This document shows positions 1 to 6,973 of a stretch of 8,611 bases of DNA, one piece after another. Under the pieces are notes generated by a model that saw only the letters and a list, made by a program, of their open reading frames with translations, ran no database searches and was not told the DNA's origin. The stretch is from an uncultured Clostridia bacterium (GTDB lineage: Bacteria; Bacillota; Clostridia; TANB77; CAG-508): NCBI GenBank assembly GCA_944393275.1, contig CALXZQ010000048.1:1-8611 (forward strand), in the 5' to 3' direction. The first letter of the stretch is position 1. Each line of letters begins with the position of its first letter. The position numbers were made by a program, and so were the translations under genes.

Positions 1-31
1 TCTTTTGTATATATAATTTATATAAAAAATA

Positions 32-60
32 TTGATAAAAAATATAAGATATGATATTAA
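32..60 (+). promoter_or_regulatory. Candidate sigma-A promoter for the ROK kinase gene
   Basis: TTGATA (32-37) and TATTAA (55-60) are separated by 17 bases, and TGA directly before the -10 makes an extended -10. The match is imperfect and the surrounding DNA is so AT-rich that chance matches are common. It lies about 60 bases before the ROK start codon with no competing gene visible. Confidence 0.4.
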
Positions 61-120
61 AATGATATATAAATAATGTAAAATACAAAGTATAAGTATA
101 TATAAAAAGGAAGGATATAT

Positions 121-1026
121 ATGAATATAGGGATAGATTTAGGCGGAAGCCATATAGGAGTAGCTTTAATAGAAAATGGAAAAATCTTAACAAAAAGAGA
201 AGAAGATATAGAAAAAAATACAAAAGACATAAAAAAATTAATTATAGAGAAAATTTGTAAATATATTAGCCAAATTCTTTCAGAAAAAGAAATTACATTA
301 GAAGATATAGGAACGCTAGGAATATCATCTCCTGGAGTAGCAAAAGATGGAAATATATATAATATAGTAAATTTAGGAATAGATGAATTTAAAATCACAG
401 AAATGCTTAATAAAAAAATTAATTATAAAAATATTAAAATAATGAATGATGCAAAATGCGCAGCCATAGCTGAATTTAATTACGGCTGTATGAAAAATTT
501 TGAAGATGGGATATTTTTAACATTAGGTACAGGAATTGGAGGAGCTGCATTTATCAAAAATACATTAATTCAATCAAAAAACTATCCAGGTACAGAATTT
601 GGACATATGGTAATATGCAAAAATGGAAAAGAATGCAAATGCGGAAATAGAGGATGTTTTGAAAAATATTGTTCTATGAAAGCACTAAAAGAAGAAGTAA
701 AAGAACAATATAAATTAAAAGAGGATGTAACTAGCAAAGAAATAATAGATCTTATAAAAAACGATATAAAAAATGAAAAAATGAGTAAAATAATAGATAA
801 TTACATAGAATATTTAGCAATTGGAATAGTAAATTTGGTAAATATATTTGAACCTGAAGTTATAGGGATTGGCGGAAGCGCAGTATATATAAAAGAAATA
901 TTAATAAAAAGATTAAAAAGAGAAATTATTACAAACAACATATTATTTAATAAAAGAGATGATATAAATATCCAAATTGCAACATTAGGAAATGATGCCG
1001 GAATGATTGGCGCCGCTAGCTTGTAG
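121..1026 (+). CDS. ROK-family sugar kinase (glucokinase-like)
   Basis: A 301-residue cytoplasmic kinase of the ROK family, expected to phosphorylate a hexose or amino-hexose with ATP. Visible motifs are the N-terminal phosphate loop DLGGS (residues 6-10), the NDAKCAA motif with the catalytic Asp110, the LGTGIGG nucleotide loop (135-141), the ROK sugar-binding motif EFGH (159-162), and the zinc site CKCGNRGCFE (172-181). His162, Cys172, Cys174 and Cys179 are the expected zinc ligands. Length is typical and the protein ends with the usual ROK GMIGAA segment. The start is ATG with AGGAAGG at 108-114, six bases upstream. No DNA-binding helix-turn-helix precedes the kinase domain, so this is a kinase rather than a NagC/XylR-type repressor. 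Glucose is the default substrate; N-acetylmannosamine or fructose cannot be excluded. The gene appears monocistronic because a promoter lies in the next gap. Confidence 0.93.
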   Translation: MNIGIDLGGSHIGVALIENGKILTKREEDIEKNTKDIKKLIIEKICKYISQILSEKEITLEDIGTLGISSPGVAKDGNIYNIVNLGIDEFKITEMLNKKINYKNIKIMNDAKCAAIAEFNYGCMKNFEDGIFLTLGTGIGGAAFIKNTLIQSKNYPGTEFGHMVICKNGKECKCGNRGCFEKYCSMKALKEEVKEQYKLKEDVTSKEIIDLIKNDIKNEKMSKIIDNYIEYLAIGIVNLVNIFEPEVIGIGGSAVYIKEILIKRLKREIITNNILFNKRDDINIQIATLGNDAGMIGAASL

Positions 1027-1079
1027 AATAGAGATTACATAATCCGTGAAATAATATTGTAATAAAATTAACAAAAAAC

Positions 1080-1108
1080 TTGTACAAATGAAACAATTGT
1101 GATATAAA
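1080..1108 (+). promoter_or_regulatory. Candidate promoter of the walRK-lepB-holB-ricT-ferredoxin run
   Basis: TTGTAC (1080-1085) and TATAAA (1103-1108) are 17 bases apart. TGA before the -10 gives an extended -10 (TGATATAAA). Transcription would begin near 1115, inside a triplicated octamer. No convincing WalR or PhoB box was found around it. Confidence 0.5.
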
Positions 1109-1113
1109 TTAAG

Positions 1114-1137
1114 TAAATAGTTAAATAGTTAAATAGT
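1114..1137 (+). repeat. Three perfect tandem copies of an 8-bp unit in the walR leader
   Basis: TAAATAGT occurs three times head to tail (1114-1121, 1122-1129, 1130-1137), starting about where transcription should begin and ending six bases before the walR ribosome binding site. It is either a slippage-prone microsatellite or a repeated protein-binding half site. Confidence 0.85.
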
Positions 1138-1157
1138 AAATGAAAGGTGGAGCTTTT

Positions 1158-1898
1158 GTGGATAATATAATAGATAAAGATAAGAAAACAATACTAATAG
1201 TAGATGATGAGCAACCAATTATTGACATATTAGTGTATAATTTAAATAAAGAAGGCTATGATACCTTAGAAGCAAACGATGGAATAACTGCAATAGATAT
1301 CGCCCTAGAGAAAAAACCAGACTTAGTATTATTAGATATAATGCTACCAAAATTAGATGGATTATCAGTGTGTAAAAGAATTAAACATTCTATAAATATA
1401 CCAATATTAATGTTAACTGCAAAAGATGAAGAAATCGATAAAATCCTAGGTCTAGAACTAGGAGCAGATGATTATGTAACAAAACCATTTAGTGTAAGAG
1501 AATTAATGGCAAGAATAAAAGCTAATTTGAGAAAAGCAGATATTACAGCAAATATGATAGCTACACAAGAACAAGAAAAACCAGAAGTCGTAACTAATAA
1601 AATTAAAGTTGGAGCATTAACATTAGATTTAGATAAATTTGAAGTTAGAGTTTATGATCAAGTAATGGACTTGACTTTAAGAGAATTTGAAGTTTTAAAA
1701 TATTTAGCATCTCAACCAGGACAAGTAATAACTAGGGAAACGTTACTAGAAAAAGTTTGGGGATATGAATATTATGGAGATATTAGAACTGTTGATGTAA
1801 CTGTAAGAAGGATAAGAGAAAAAATAGAAGCTGATACATCAAACCCACAAATACTTATAACAAAAAGAGGAGTAGGCTATTATATAGCAACAGAATAA
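1158..1898 (+). CDS. walR: WalR-like OmpR/PhoB-family response regulator
   Basis: A 246-residue response regulator. The receiver domain (about residues 11-125) has the acidic pair Asp16-Asp17, phospho-acceptor Asp60 in LVLLDIMLP, Thr87 in MLTAKD and Lys109 in VTKPF. A linker precedes a winged-helix DNA-binding domain (about 150-246) with LTLREFEVL, the VWGYEYYGDIRTVDVTVRR recognition region and a terminal RGVGYY. The last two stretches closely resemble B. subtilis WalR/YycF, the regulator of cell-wall hydrolases, so WalR is preferred over PhoP or PhoB; PhoP remains possible. The start chosen is GTG at 1158, because AAAGGTGG (1143-1150) sits seven bases before it. The in-frame ATG at 1140 lies upstream of that site and has no ribosome binding site of its own. 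The partner kinase follows. Confidence 0.9.
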   Translation: MDNIIDKDKKTILIVDDEQPIIDILVYNLNKEGYDTLEANDGITAIDIALEKKPDLVLLDIMLPKLDGLSVCKRIKHSINIPILMLTAKDEEIDKILGLELGADDYVTKPFSVRELMARIKANLRKADITANMIATQEQEKPEVVTNKIKVGALTLDLDKFEVRVYDQVMDLTLREFEVLKYLASQPGQVITRETLLEKVWGYEYYGDIRTVDVTVRRIREKIEADTSNPQILITKRGVGYYIATE

Positions 1899-1909
1899 AA
1901 AAGAAGTCT

Positions 1910-1943
1910 AATGGTAGATGTTCATAACATCTACCATTTTGTT
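1910..1943 (+). terminator. Perfect 13-bp hairpin between walR and walK; attenuator or partial terminator
   Basis: AATGGTAGATGTT (1910-1922) and its exact reverse complement (1926-1938) enclose a three-base loop, CAT. The sequence then reads TTGTT before the walK ribosome binding site at 1944-1948. The stem is terminator-grade but the U-tract is short and interrupted, so partial termination, 3'-end protection of walR mRNA or an effect on walK translation are all possible. Confidence 0.65.
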
Positions 1944-1953
1944 GAGGTAAATT

Positions 1954-3387
1954 ATGATTAGAAATATTCAAAATAAAATTGTATTTATATTCTTTATATT
2001 AGGTTTAGTAATTATTGTAGGATTAGGGATATATTTTACATATTTATTAAATCAAATAATGATAAATTCATCATTACAAGTAAATGAAATAATGGATAAT
2101 ATTAAATATGCTACTATTATAGCTCTAGGAATATTTGCAGCGTTTTGTATATTAGCAGGAATCTTTTTATCAAAAACTGTTATAATGCCTATTAATAGGC
2201 TATTAATGAGCGCTGAAAAGATTTCAAAAGGCGAAAATGTAGAAATAAAGAAAAGTGAAAATGGAAAATCAAAAAATGAGGTTGATGAGTTAGTAGATGC
2301 TTTTGGAATAATGAATACAGAGCTAAAAGAAAAACTTAATGAAATGACTAGACAAAAAAAACAAGTAGAAACAATACTTTTATATATGACAGATGGAATT
2401 ATAGCTTTTGACATGCAAGGGAATATAATTCTAATTAACCCTGCGGCAACAAGAGCTTTGAGCATTATGCCAGAAGATAATACCTATGAAAAAATATTTA
2501 AAAAACATAATATAGATATAAACTTAGAAAAAGTAATATATCTTGAGAATTGGACATCAACAGAAGAGAGAATTAATAATAAAGATAAATACTTAAATCT
2601 ATTCTTTGCACCATTCAAAGACGAAAATGAAAGACCTGCAGGAGTTATAGTAGTTATACAAGACATAACAGAACATGTAAAATTGGATAATATGAGAAAA
2701 GAATTTGTGGCAGATGTTTCTCACGAATTAAAGACGCCAATTACTTCAATAATGGGATATGCCGATACATTACTTGAAAGTGATTATGATAAAGATGTTC
2801 AAGAAAAATTTTTAAATGTAATATCTACAGAAGCTAGACGTATGGCAAAATTAGTCACAGATTTATTGTCTTTATCAAGATTTGATAAAAACCAAAATGT
2901 AACTGAAAAAGAAGAATTCGATTTAGGAGAACTTGTTAAACAATGCCAAGAAAAAGTTCAACTTGAAATAAATAAGAAAAAACAAAATGTAGAATGTTTT
3001 GTAACAGCAAATGTACCACCAGTTTGGGCTGAAAAAGATGGAATAGAAAGAGTAGTTATTAATATATTAACGAATAGTATTAAATATACTAATGAGAATG
3101 GAACAATAAAGATATATGTAGGATTTGTATATAATGATGCATATATAAAAATTATAGATAATGGAATTGGAATACCAGAAAGTGATTTGAGCAGAATTTT
3201 TGAAAGATTTTATAGAGTAGATAAAGCAAGAACAAGAGAAATGGGAGGTTCAGGCTTAGGCTTGTCTATTGCAAAAGAAATTTTAGATAGAAACAATGGT
3301 ACAATAGATATAAAAAGTGAAGTAGGAAAAGGAACAGAAGTTGTTATAAGAATTCCAACAAAATCATTGATAAAACAAGAGGGATAG
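1954..3387 (+). CDS. walK: WalK-like membrane sensor histidine kinase
   Basis: A 477-residue sensor kinase, the expected partner of the adjacent regulator. Order of parts: transmembrane helix 1 (about residues 8-31), a very short external loop (about 32-50), transmembrane helix 2 (about 51-73), HAMP (about 74-128), PAS (about 135-240), HisKA with phospho-accepting His257 in SHELKTP, then HATPase with the N box around Asn370/Asn374, G1 box DNGIGIP (402-408), F box FERFYR and G2 box GGSGLGLS (431-438). All catalytic motifs are intact. The HAMP-PAS-HisKA order and neighbourhood fit WalK. However, the large external Cache domain of Bacillus WalK is absent, so sensing is probably through the membrane or the cytoplasmic PAS. 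The start is ATG with GAGGT at 1944-1948. No walH, walI or walJ follows; lepB does. PhoR/ResE is an alternative name. Confidence 0.88.
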   Translation: MIRNIQNKIVFIFFILGLVIIVGLGIYFTYLLNQIMINSSLQVNEIMDNIKYATIIALGIFAAFCILAGIFLSKTVIMPINRLLMSAEKISKGENVEIKKSENGKSKNEVDELVDAFGIMNTELKEKLNEMTRQKKQVETILLYMTDGIIAFDMQGNIILINPAATRALSIMPEDNTYEKIFKKHNIDINLEKVIYLENWTSTEERINNKDKYLNLFFAPFKDENERPAGVIVVIQDITEHVKLDNMRKEFVADVSHELKTPITSIMGYADTLLESDYDKDVQEKFLNVISTEARRMAKLVTDLLSLSRFDKNQNVTEKEEFDLGELVKQCQEKVQLEINKKKQNVECFVTANVPPVWAEKDGIERVVINILTNSIKYTNENGTIKIYVGFVYNDAYIKIIDNGIGIPESDLSRIFERFYRVDKARTREMGGSGLGLSIAKEILDRNNGTIDIKSEVGKGTEVVIRIPTKSLIKQEG

Positions 3388-3436
3388 TATATAATTGATT
3401 ATATTTAATCATCTCTTAAGGAGGATACGAACGATA

Positions 3437-4090
3437 ATGATAAAATTAAATGACAGAGCAAAAGACATATTAGAATGGATTTACTGTATAGTAATTGCTA
3501 TCATATTAGCATTATTAGTAAGATATTATATAGGAACACCAACAATAGTAAAGCAACCATCAATGTTTCCTACATTAAAAGAAGATCAAAGATTAATATT
3601 AAATAGATTAGAAAGAACATTAAAGAAAACACCTAATAGAGGAGATATAGTTACCTTTGAAGCACCAGAAGAATTCTACATAGCACCTTCAGAAGCAGAC
3701 TTAGAAAACCCAGTTGCAATATACAAAGATCAGAGTAAGATGAACTGGTTTGAAAGATTTACATATAATGTGTTGGAAATTGGAAAAACAAGTTATATAA
3801 AAAGAGTTATCGGTTTACCAGGAGAACATGTAAAGATAGAAGATGGTTATGTCTATATTAATGGAGAGAAACTAGAAGAAGACTATCTTCAAGAAGGAGT
3901 TATTACAGATTCAGTAGGTGGAGGAGTATTTACAGATATAACAGTCCCAGAAGGATATATATTTGTTTTAGGTGATAATAGAAGTAAAAGCACAGACAGT
4001 AGAAGATTTGGATGTGTGCCATTAAATAAATTAGAGGGAAAAGTAGTACTAAGATTTTGGCCACTTAATGTATTTGGAAAGGTTGAATAA
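3437..4090 (+). CDS. lepB: Type I signal peptidase
   Basis: Membrane-bound endopeptidase that removes signal peptides from exported preproteins. From ATG 3437 it is 217 residues: a cytoplasmic N-terminus, one transmembrane helix (about 13-31), then the extracellular Ser/Lys catalytic domain. Box B carries the nucleophile Ser42 (QPSMFPT), RGDIV is box C, KRVIGLPGE contains the general base Lys122, and GDNRSKSTDSRRFG (179-192) is box E. A single span and this length are usual for Gram-positive SipS-type enzymes. The upstream TTG at 3395 would add 14 residues that include the ribosome-binding-site region. AAGGAGG (3418-3424) precedes ATG 3437 by 12 bases, a somewhat long spacing but the best choice. 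A 49-base gap to walK suggests cotranscription, so the wall-stress regulator may share an mRNA with the secretion machinery. Confidence 0.93.
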   Translation: MIKLNDRAKDILEWIYCIVIAIILALLVRYYIGTPTIVKQPSMFPTLKEDQRLILNRLERTLKKTPNRGDIVTFEAPEEFYIAPSEADLENPVAIYKDQSKMNWFERFTYNVLEIGKTSYIKRVIGLPGEHVKIEDGYVYINGEKLEEDYLQEGVITDSVGGGVFTDITVPEGYIFVLGDNRSKSTDSRRFGCVPLNKLEGKVVLRFWPLNVFGKVE

Positions 4091-4093
4091 TCC

Positions 4094-4699
4094 ATGCCAT
4101 TTGAAAATATTGTAGGAAATGATAAGATAAAAGATCTATTAACTGAAACAATTAATTCAGGGAAAATACTACATAGTTATATGTTTATTGGAATTGAAGG
4201 AATAGGCAAAAAAATGATTGCAACAGAATTTGCTAAAATGATTCTATGTAATGCTAAGAACCAGTCAAAGCCATGTTTAATCTGTAAATCATGTATAGAG
4301 TTTTTAAACAATAATAATCCTGATTTTATAGAAATAAATCCAGATGGTAACAGTATAAAAATAGATCAGATAAGAGAAATGCAAAATAAAATACTTGAAA
4401 AGCCAATCATTTCAGACAAAAAAGTATATATTATAAATGATAGCGAAAAGATGACAAAGGAAGCGCAAAACAGTTTATTAAAAACATTAGAAGAACCACC
4501 AAATTTTGTAGTTATTATATTAATTACATCGAATGAAAATCTAATATTAAATACTATAAAATCAAGATGTACTAAATTAAACTTTTCTAAATTATCAAAA
4601 GAACAAATAACAAATATATTAAATGAAAATATTAGTGTGAATTTATTAAATGCATCTGAAGGAAGTATACGGAAAACTACTTCAAATAAAAAAAAATAA
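4094..4699 (+). CDS. holB: DNA polymerase III delta' subunit, N-terminal part (frameshifted holB)
   Basis: Clamp-loader subunit delta', first two domains, 201 residues as read. Visible are the degenerate, probably non-hydrolytic P-loop GIEGIGKK (33-40), four zinc-binding cysteines (Cys52, Cys61, Cys64, Cys67), LLKTLEEPP (128-136) and the conserved SRC motif with the arginine finger (157-159). The family is about 300 residues, but this frame stops at 4697-4699. Family-like sequence leaves it after Ile192 (codon 4667-4669): skipping one base, C4670, gives SIGKLL and continues in the next frame to 4994, for 299 residues in total. The last nine residues before the stop (from Arg193) are out-of-frame reading. 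The start is ATG four bases after the lepB stop, with GGAAAGG at 4076-4082. The break could be a sequencing error, a real mutation, or compensated by slippage at the A9 tract 4688-4696. Confidence 0.85.
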   Translation: MPFENIVGNDKIKDLLTETINSGKILHSYMFIGIEGIGKKMIATEFAKMILCNAKNQSKPCLICKSCIEFLNNNNPDFIEINPDGNSIKIDQIREMQNKILEKPIISDKKVYIINDSEKMTKEAQNSLLKTLEEPPNFVVIILITSNENLILNTIKSRCTKLNFSKLSKEQITNILNENISVNLLNASEGSIRKTTSNKKK

Positions 4700-4994
4700 A
4701 GAAATATATGAGACAATAGATGATATATTTGAAAATATAGAAAATATAAACATAATTGATTTAATACATAAATCAGAAATAATATATCAGAGTAAGAATG
4801 ATATTTGGGACATATTAGACTACATTAATGTAATATTGTATTATAAAATACAATTAAATACTGTAATGTATAAAAAATACGTGAATTCCATAGAAATAGT
4901 AGAAAAAACAAAAGAAAAATTAAAGAGTAACACAAATTATGATATGTGTATAGACTTTTTGTTGTTTAAATTATGGGAGGAATTAAATAAGTGA
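4671..4994 (+). CDS. holB: DNA polymerase III delta' subunit, C-terminal part (frameshifted holB)
   Basis: The remaining 107 codons of holB, in the +1 frame relative to the N-terminal part. Residues from GKLLQIKKNKEIYE onward continue the delta' family pattern after the GSIG motif and form the alpha-helical collar domain (domain III) that builds the pentameric clamp-loader ring. An in-frame ATG exists at 4650, but it has no ribosome binding site and lies inside the N-terminal part, so this is not an independent gene. The stop TGA (4992-4994) overlaps the GTG of ricT as GTGA, an arrangement that normally means translational coupling. That implies ribosomes reach this end in the right frame, or did so recently. 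Confidence 0.8.
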   Translation, partial: GKLLQIKKNKEIYETIDDIFENIENINIIDLIHKSEIIYQSKNDIWDILDYINVILYYKIQLNTVMYKKYVNSIEIVEKTKEKLKSNTNYDMCIDFLLFKLWEELNK

Positions 4995-5914
4995 AAGATA
5001 TAGTAGGAATAAGGTTCAAAAAACCTGGAAAAATATATTATTTTGACCCAGGTGGCCTTAAATTAAATATAAATGATAAAGTAATTGTAGATACAGCAAA
5101 TGGGGAAGATTATGCTATAGTTTGTATAGCCAATAAAAGTATGCCAGAAGAGAAGATTGTTGCTCCACTTAGAAAGGTTATAAGAAAAGTAACACATAAG
5201 GATGAAAAACATCATGAAGAAAATAAGAAAAAAGAGAAAGAAGCATTTAATATAGCTTTGGACAAAATAAAGAAGCATAATCTAGAAATGAAATTAATAG
5301 ATGTAGAATATAAATTTGATAATAGTAAAATATTATTCTATTTCACGGCAGATGGAAGAATAGATTTTAGAGATTTAGTAAAAGAATTAGCAAGTATTTT
5401 TAAGACGAGAATTGAGTTAAGACAAATAGGTGTTAGAGATGAAGTACGAAGAATTGGAGGAAATGGAACCTGTGGGAGAGAGCTTTGTTGTTGTTCATTT
5501 TTAAATAATTTTGATGCAGTTTCAATAAAAATGGCAAAAGAGCAAAATTTATCATTAAATCCTTCAAAAATTTCGGGGGCTTGTGGAAGATTAATGTGTT
5601 GTTTAAGGTATGAACAAGAGACATATGAAGAAAAGTTAGGAAGACTACCTAAAGTTGGAGCAATTGTTAAAACTGAAGACGGTGAAGGAGTAGTAGATTC
5701 AGTAGAAATACTAAAAGAAAAAGTAAGAATAAAATTCAGTGATGGGGATGGTTACTTTTATAAAAAGTATGATGCAAAAGATTTAAAAATCATTAAAAAT
5801 GCAGATAAAGAAGAATATGATCCAGAAGAAGAAGAAAATAAAAAAGAATTAGAACAACTTGAAAGATTAGAAGCAATAGAAGAAAATAACAGTGAAAATG
5901 ATGAAATAATCTAG
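4991..5914 (+). CDS. ricT: PSP1-domain protein RicT/YaaT
   Basis: A 307-residue soluble protein of the PSP1 family. In B. subtilis its homologue joins RicA and RicF in an Fe-S cluster containing complex that acts with RNase Y in mRNA maturation and promotes competence and sporulation. Diagnostic features are the IELRQIGVRDEVR segment (141-153) and the two cysteine clusters GTCGRELCCC (159-168) and GACGRLMCC (196-204). A charged C-terminal tail (about 272-307), rich in Glu and Lys, looks disordered or coiled-coil. The start is GTG 4991 with GGGAGG at 4975-4980, overlapping the holB stop. The holB-ricT order is the one found in B. subtilis (holB-yaaT), which supports both names. RicA and RicF are not encoded here. 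Confidence 0.92.
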   Translation: MKDIVGIRFKKPGKIYYFDPGGLKLNINDKVIVDTANGEDYAIVCIANKSMPEEKIVAPLRKVIRKVTHKDEKHHEENKKKEKEAFNIALDKIKKHNLEMKLIDVEYKFDNSKILFYFTADGRIDFRDLVKELASIFKTRIELRQIGVRDEVRRIGGNGTCGRELCCCSFLNNFDAVSIKMAKEQNLSLNPSKISGACGRLMCCLRYEQETYEEKLGRLPKVGAIVKTEDGEGVVDSVEILKEKVRIKFSDGDGYFYKKYDAKDLKIIKNADKEEYDPEEEENKKELEQLERLEAIEENNSENDEII

Positions 5915-5952
5915 TAATTAAATAATAATGAATTTGGAAGGTGGTGATTTAA

Positions 5953-6129
5953 ATGGCATATAAAATAACAGACAAATGCATAAGCTGTGGAGCATGTGCA
6001 GCAGAATGTCCTGTAGGATGTATATCACAAGGAGATAGTAAATTTGTTATAGATGCAAATTCTTGTATAGATTGTGGAACTTGTGCAGGTGTATGCCCTG
6101 TTGAAGCTCCAGAAATAGCGAACGATTAA
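5953..6129 (+). CDS. 2[4Fe-4S] ferredoxin, 58 residues
   Basis: A small clostridial-type electron carrier. It has two CxxCxxCxxxCP motifs: Cys9-Cys12-Cys15-Cys19 followed by Pro20, and Cys38-Cys41-Cys44-Cys48 followed by Pro49. Each half binds one cubane cluster, with Cys19 and Cys48 swapped between the clusters in the usual fold. One further cysteine, Cys23, is outside the motifs. The protein starts MAYKITDKC, typical of these low-potential ferredoxins. The start is ATG 5953, preceded by AAGGTGGTGA (5938-5947). The gap of 38 bases after ricT and a terminator 36 bases downstream suggest it ends the operon. It would serve pyruvate:ferredoxin oxidoreductase, hydrogenase or similar partners; none is encoded here. 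Confidence 0.95.
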   Translation: MAYKITDKCISCGACAAECPVGCISQGDSKFVIDANSCIDCGTCAGVCPVEAPEIAND

Positions 6130-6165
6130 CATAAAACAAACATCTATAGCAGAATGCCTAAAAAT

Positions 6166-6201
6166 AAAGGGATTACAAAAATGTAATCTCTTTTATTTTT
6201 T
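6166..6201 (+). terminator. Rho-independent terminator after the ferredoxin gene
   Basis: A 12-bp stem pairs 6166-6177 with 6182-6193 (core GGGATTACA/TGTAATCTC with one G-U pair) around an AAAA loop, followed by a run of T interrupted by one A. An A-rich left flank gives a U-rich tail on the minus strand too, so it could also stop transcripts entering from the recombinase remnant. Confidence 0.85.
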
Positions 6202-6872
6202 GAATTTTTCTCAATAATAAGTATCTTTTTACTATTATCTATATAATCTTCCCTTATAGTTATAATGTTATCGCATTTCTTTTCTGTAGAATTTACTTTA
6301 TATCTACATGAATGGTCGCATGCATATCTCATCGTCCTTTTCCTTTAAAATGCCCAACAAAATATGTGTATATCTTTCTAATATTACTATCATTTACGTT
6401 TATAAAATATTTATATAGATTTTTAATATTCTCGGATTCTTCTTTGTTTATGACATAATGTTTATCAACTTATATCATATCCATATTTCTTAACACCAGA
6501 TGTAATTTCTCATTTTTCATGCTTATGTTGAAACACGAATTTAATTCTTTCTGAGGTTTTACCAATCTCTCTTTGAGCTAATGACACTTTTAAATTAAAC
6601 ATAAAAGTTCCGTCTGTTGTTGAAGTGTCAATATCATCTTCATATATCGCCTTCACATATCAAAAGCATTAGATTTACTGGGCGTCTCATTCAAAGATTT
6701 TCTTTTTTTCATTGAAGAAGCGGAAATTCCCTCATCAATATAAAACTCATATTTATATTTATTTTCATTACAATACTTTTCTAATGCATCTTTTTGTGCT
6801 TATATTGAAAAAACACATACTTAACTTTTGCTCATTAGCCGAAATTCTACGATAGCAAGCAACATACTTCAT
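6201..6872 (-). pseudogene. Decayed serine recombinase (resolvase/integrase family)
   Basis: Reading leftwards from ATG 6872 (GGAGG at 6887-6883), the protein opens MKYVACYRRISANEQ, the serine-recombinase start with catalytic Ser11. The frame is then lost, and AQKDALEKYCNEN to EFYIDEGISAS and SLNE appear in another. A stop and an apparent internal deletion follow; the expected segment with the LDRLSR-like catalytic residues is missing. IDTSTTDGTFMFNLKVSLAQ and KTSERIKFVFQHKHEK resume. An in-frame TGA, YGYDI, another frame change (VDKHYVINKEE) and a final stop come next. A last frame (6332-6144) begins RYACDHSCRYKVNS and resembles the zinc-ribbon end of large serine recombinases, with IREDYIDN ending near 6231. 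Length is far below the roughly 500 residues expected. At least three frame breaks and two in-frame stops make it non-functional. It marks an old mobile-element insertion. The right boundary is firm; the left one is approximate. Confidence 0.85.
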
Positions 6873-6940
6873 AATAAAAATACCTCCATTATCAATAATT
6901 TTTATAATATTTTATAACAAATCATTGACTTTACTTCTTA

Positions 6941-6960
6941 CTGTGATAAAATCATTACAG
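6941..6960. promoter_or_regulatory. Imperfect 20-bp palindrome upstream of the antitoxin gene
   Basis: CTGT at 6941-6944 mirrors ACAG at 6957-6960, with further matching inner positions (CTGTnATnA / TnATnACAG). It lies about 20 bases upstream of the -35 element and could be a distal operator. It is seen only as symmetry; no protein is known to bind it. Confidence 0.3.
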
Positions 6961-6973
6961 AAAATGTGAACAA

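Noticed and set aside
57..398. Long open frame antisense to the ROK kinase
   Set aside because: Its strong Ile/Phe/Ser bias is the mirror of the AT-rich kinase gene, it has no ribosome binding site, and the kinase motifs on the plus strand are unambiguous.
1034..1064. ATTACA/TGTAAT pairing as a terminator for the ROK gene
   Set aside because: Only six A-T-rich pairs around a 19-base loop and no T-run. I see no convincing terminator in this gap.
1059..1086. TGTAAT and TTAACA as WalR or PhoP boxes for autoregulation
   Set aside because: The second half of the direct repeat is missing at the required spacing on either strand.
1140..1160. ATG 1140 as the start of walR
   Set aside because: It lies before the ribosome binding site AAAGGTGG (1143-1150), which is correctly placed for GTG 1158.
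4688..4699. Programmed ribosomal frameshift in holB
   Set aside because: No downstream stimulatory stem is visible, and the break in family similarity maps to C4670 rather than to the A-tract. Transcript slippage is kept only as a possible rescue.
4650..4994. C-terminal half of holB as a separate gene from ATG 4650
   Set aside because: No ribosome binding site; the first residues are the wrong frame of conserved delta' sequence, and family continuity begins at 4671.
6144..6332. Minus-strand 62-codon frame starting MRYACDHSC as an independent gene
   Set aside because: Its middle resembles the zinc-ribbon end of a serine recombinase and its last part reads through the ferredoxin terminator, so it is the tail fragment of the pseudogene.
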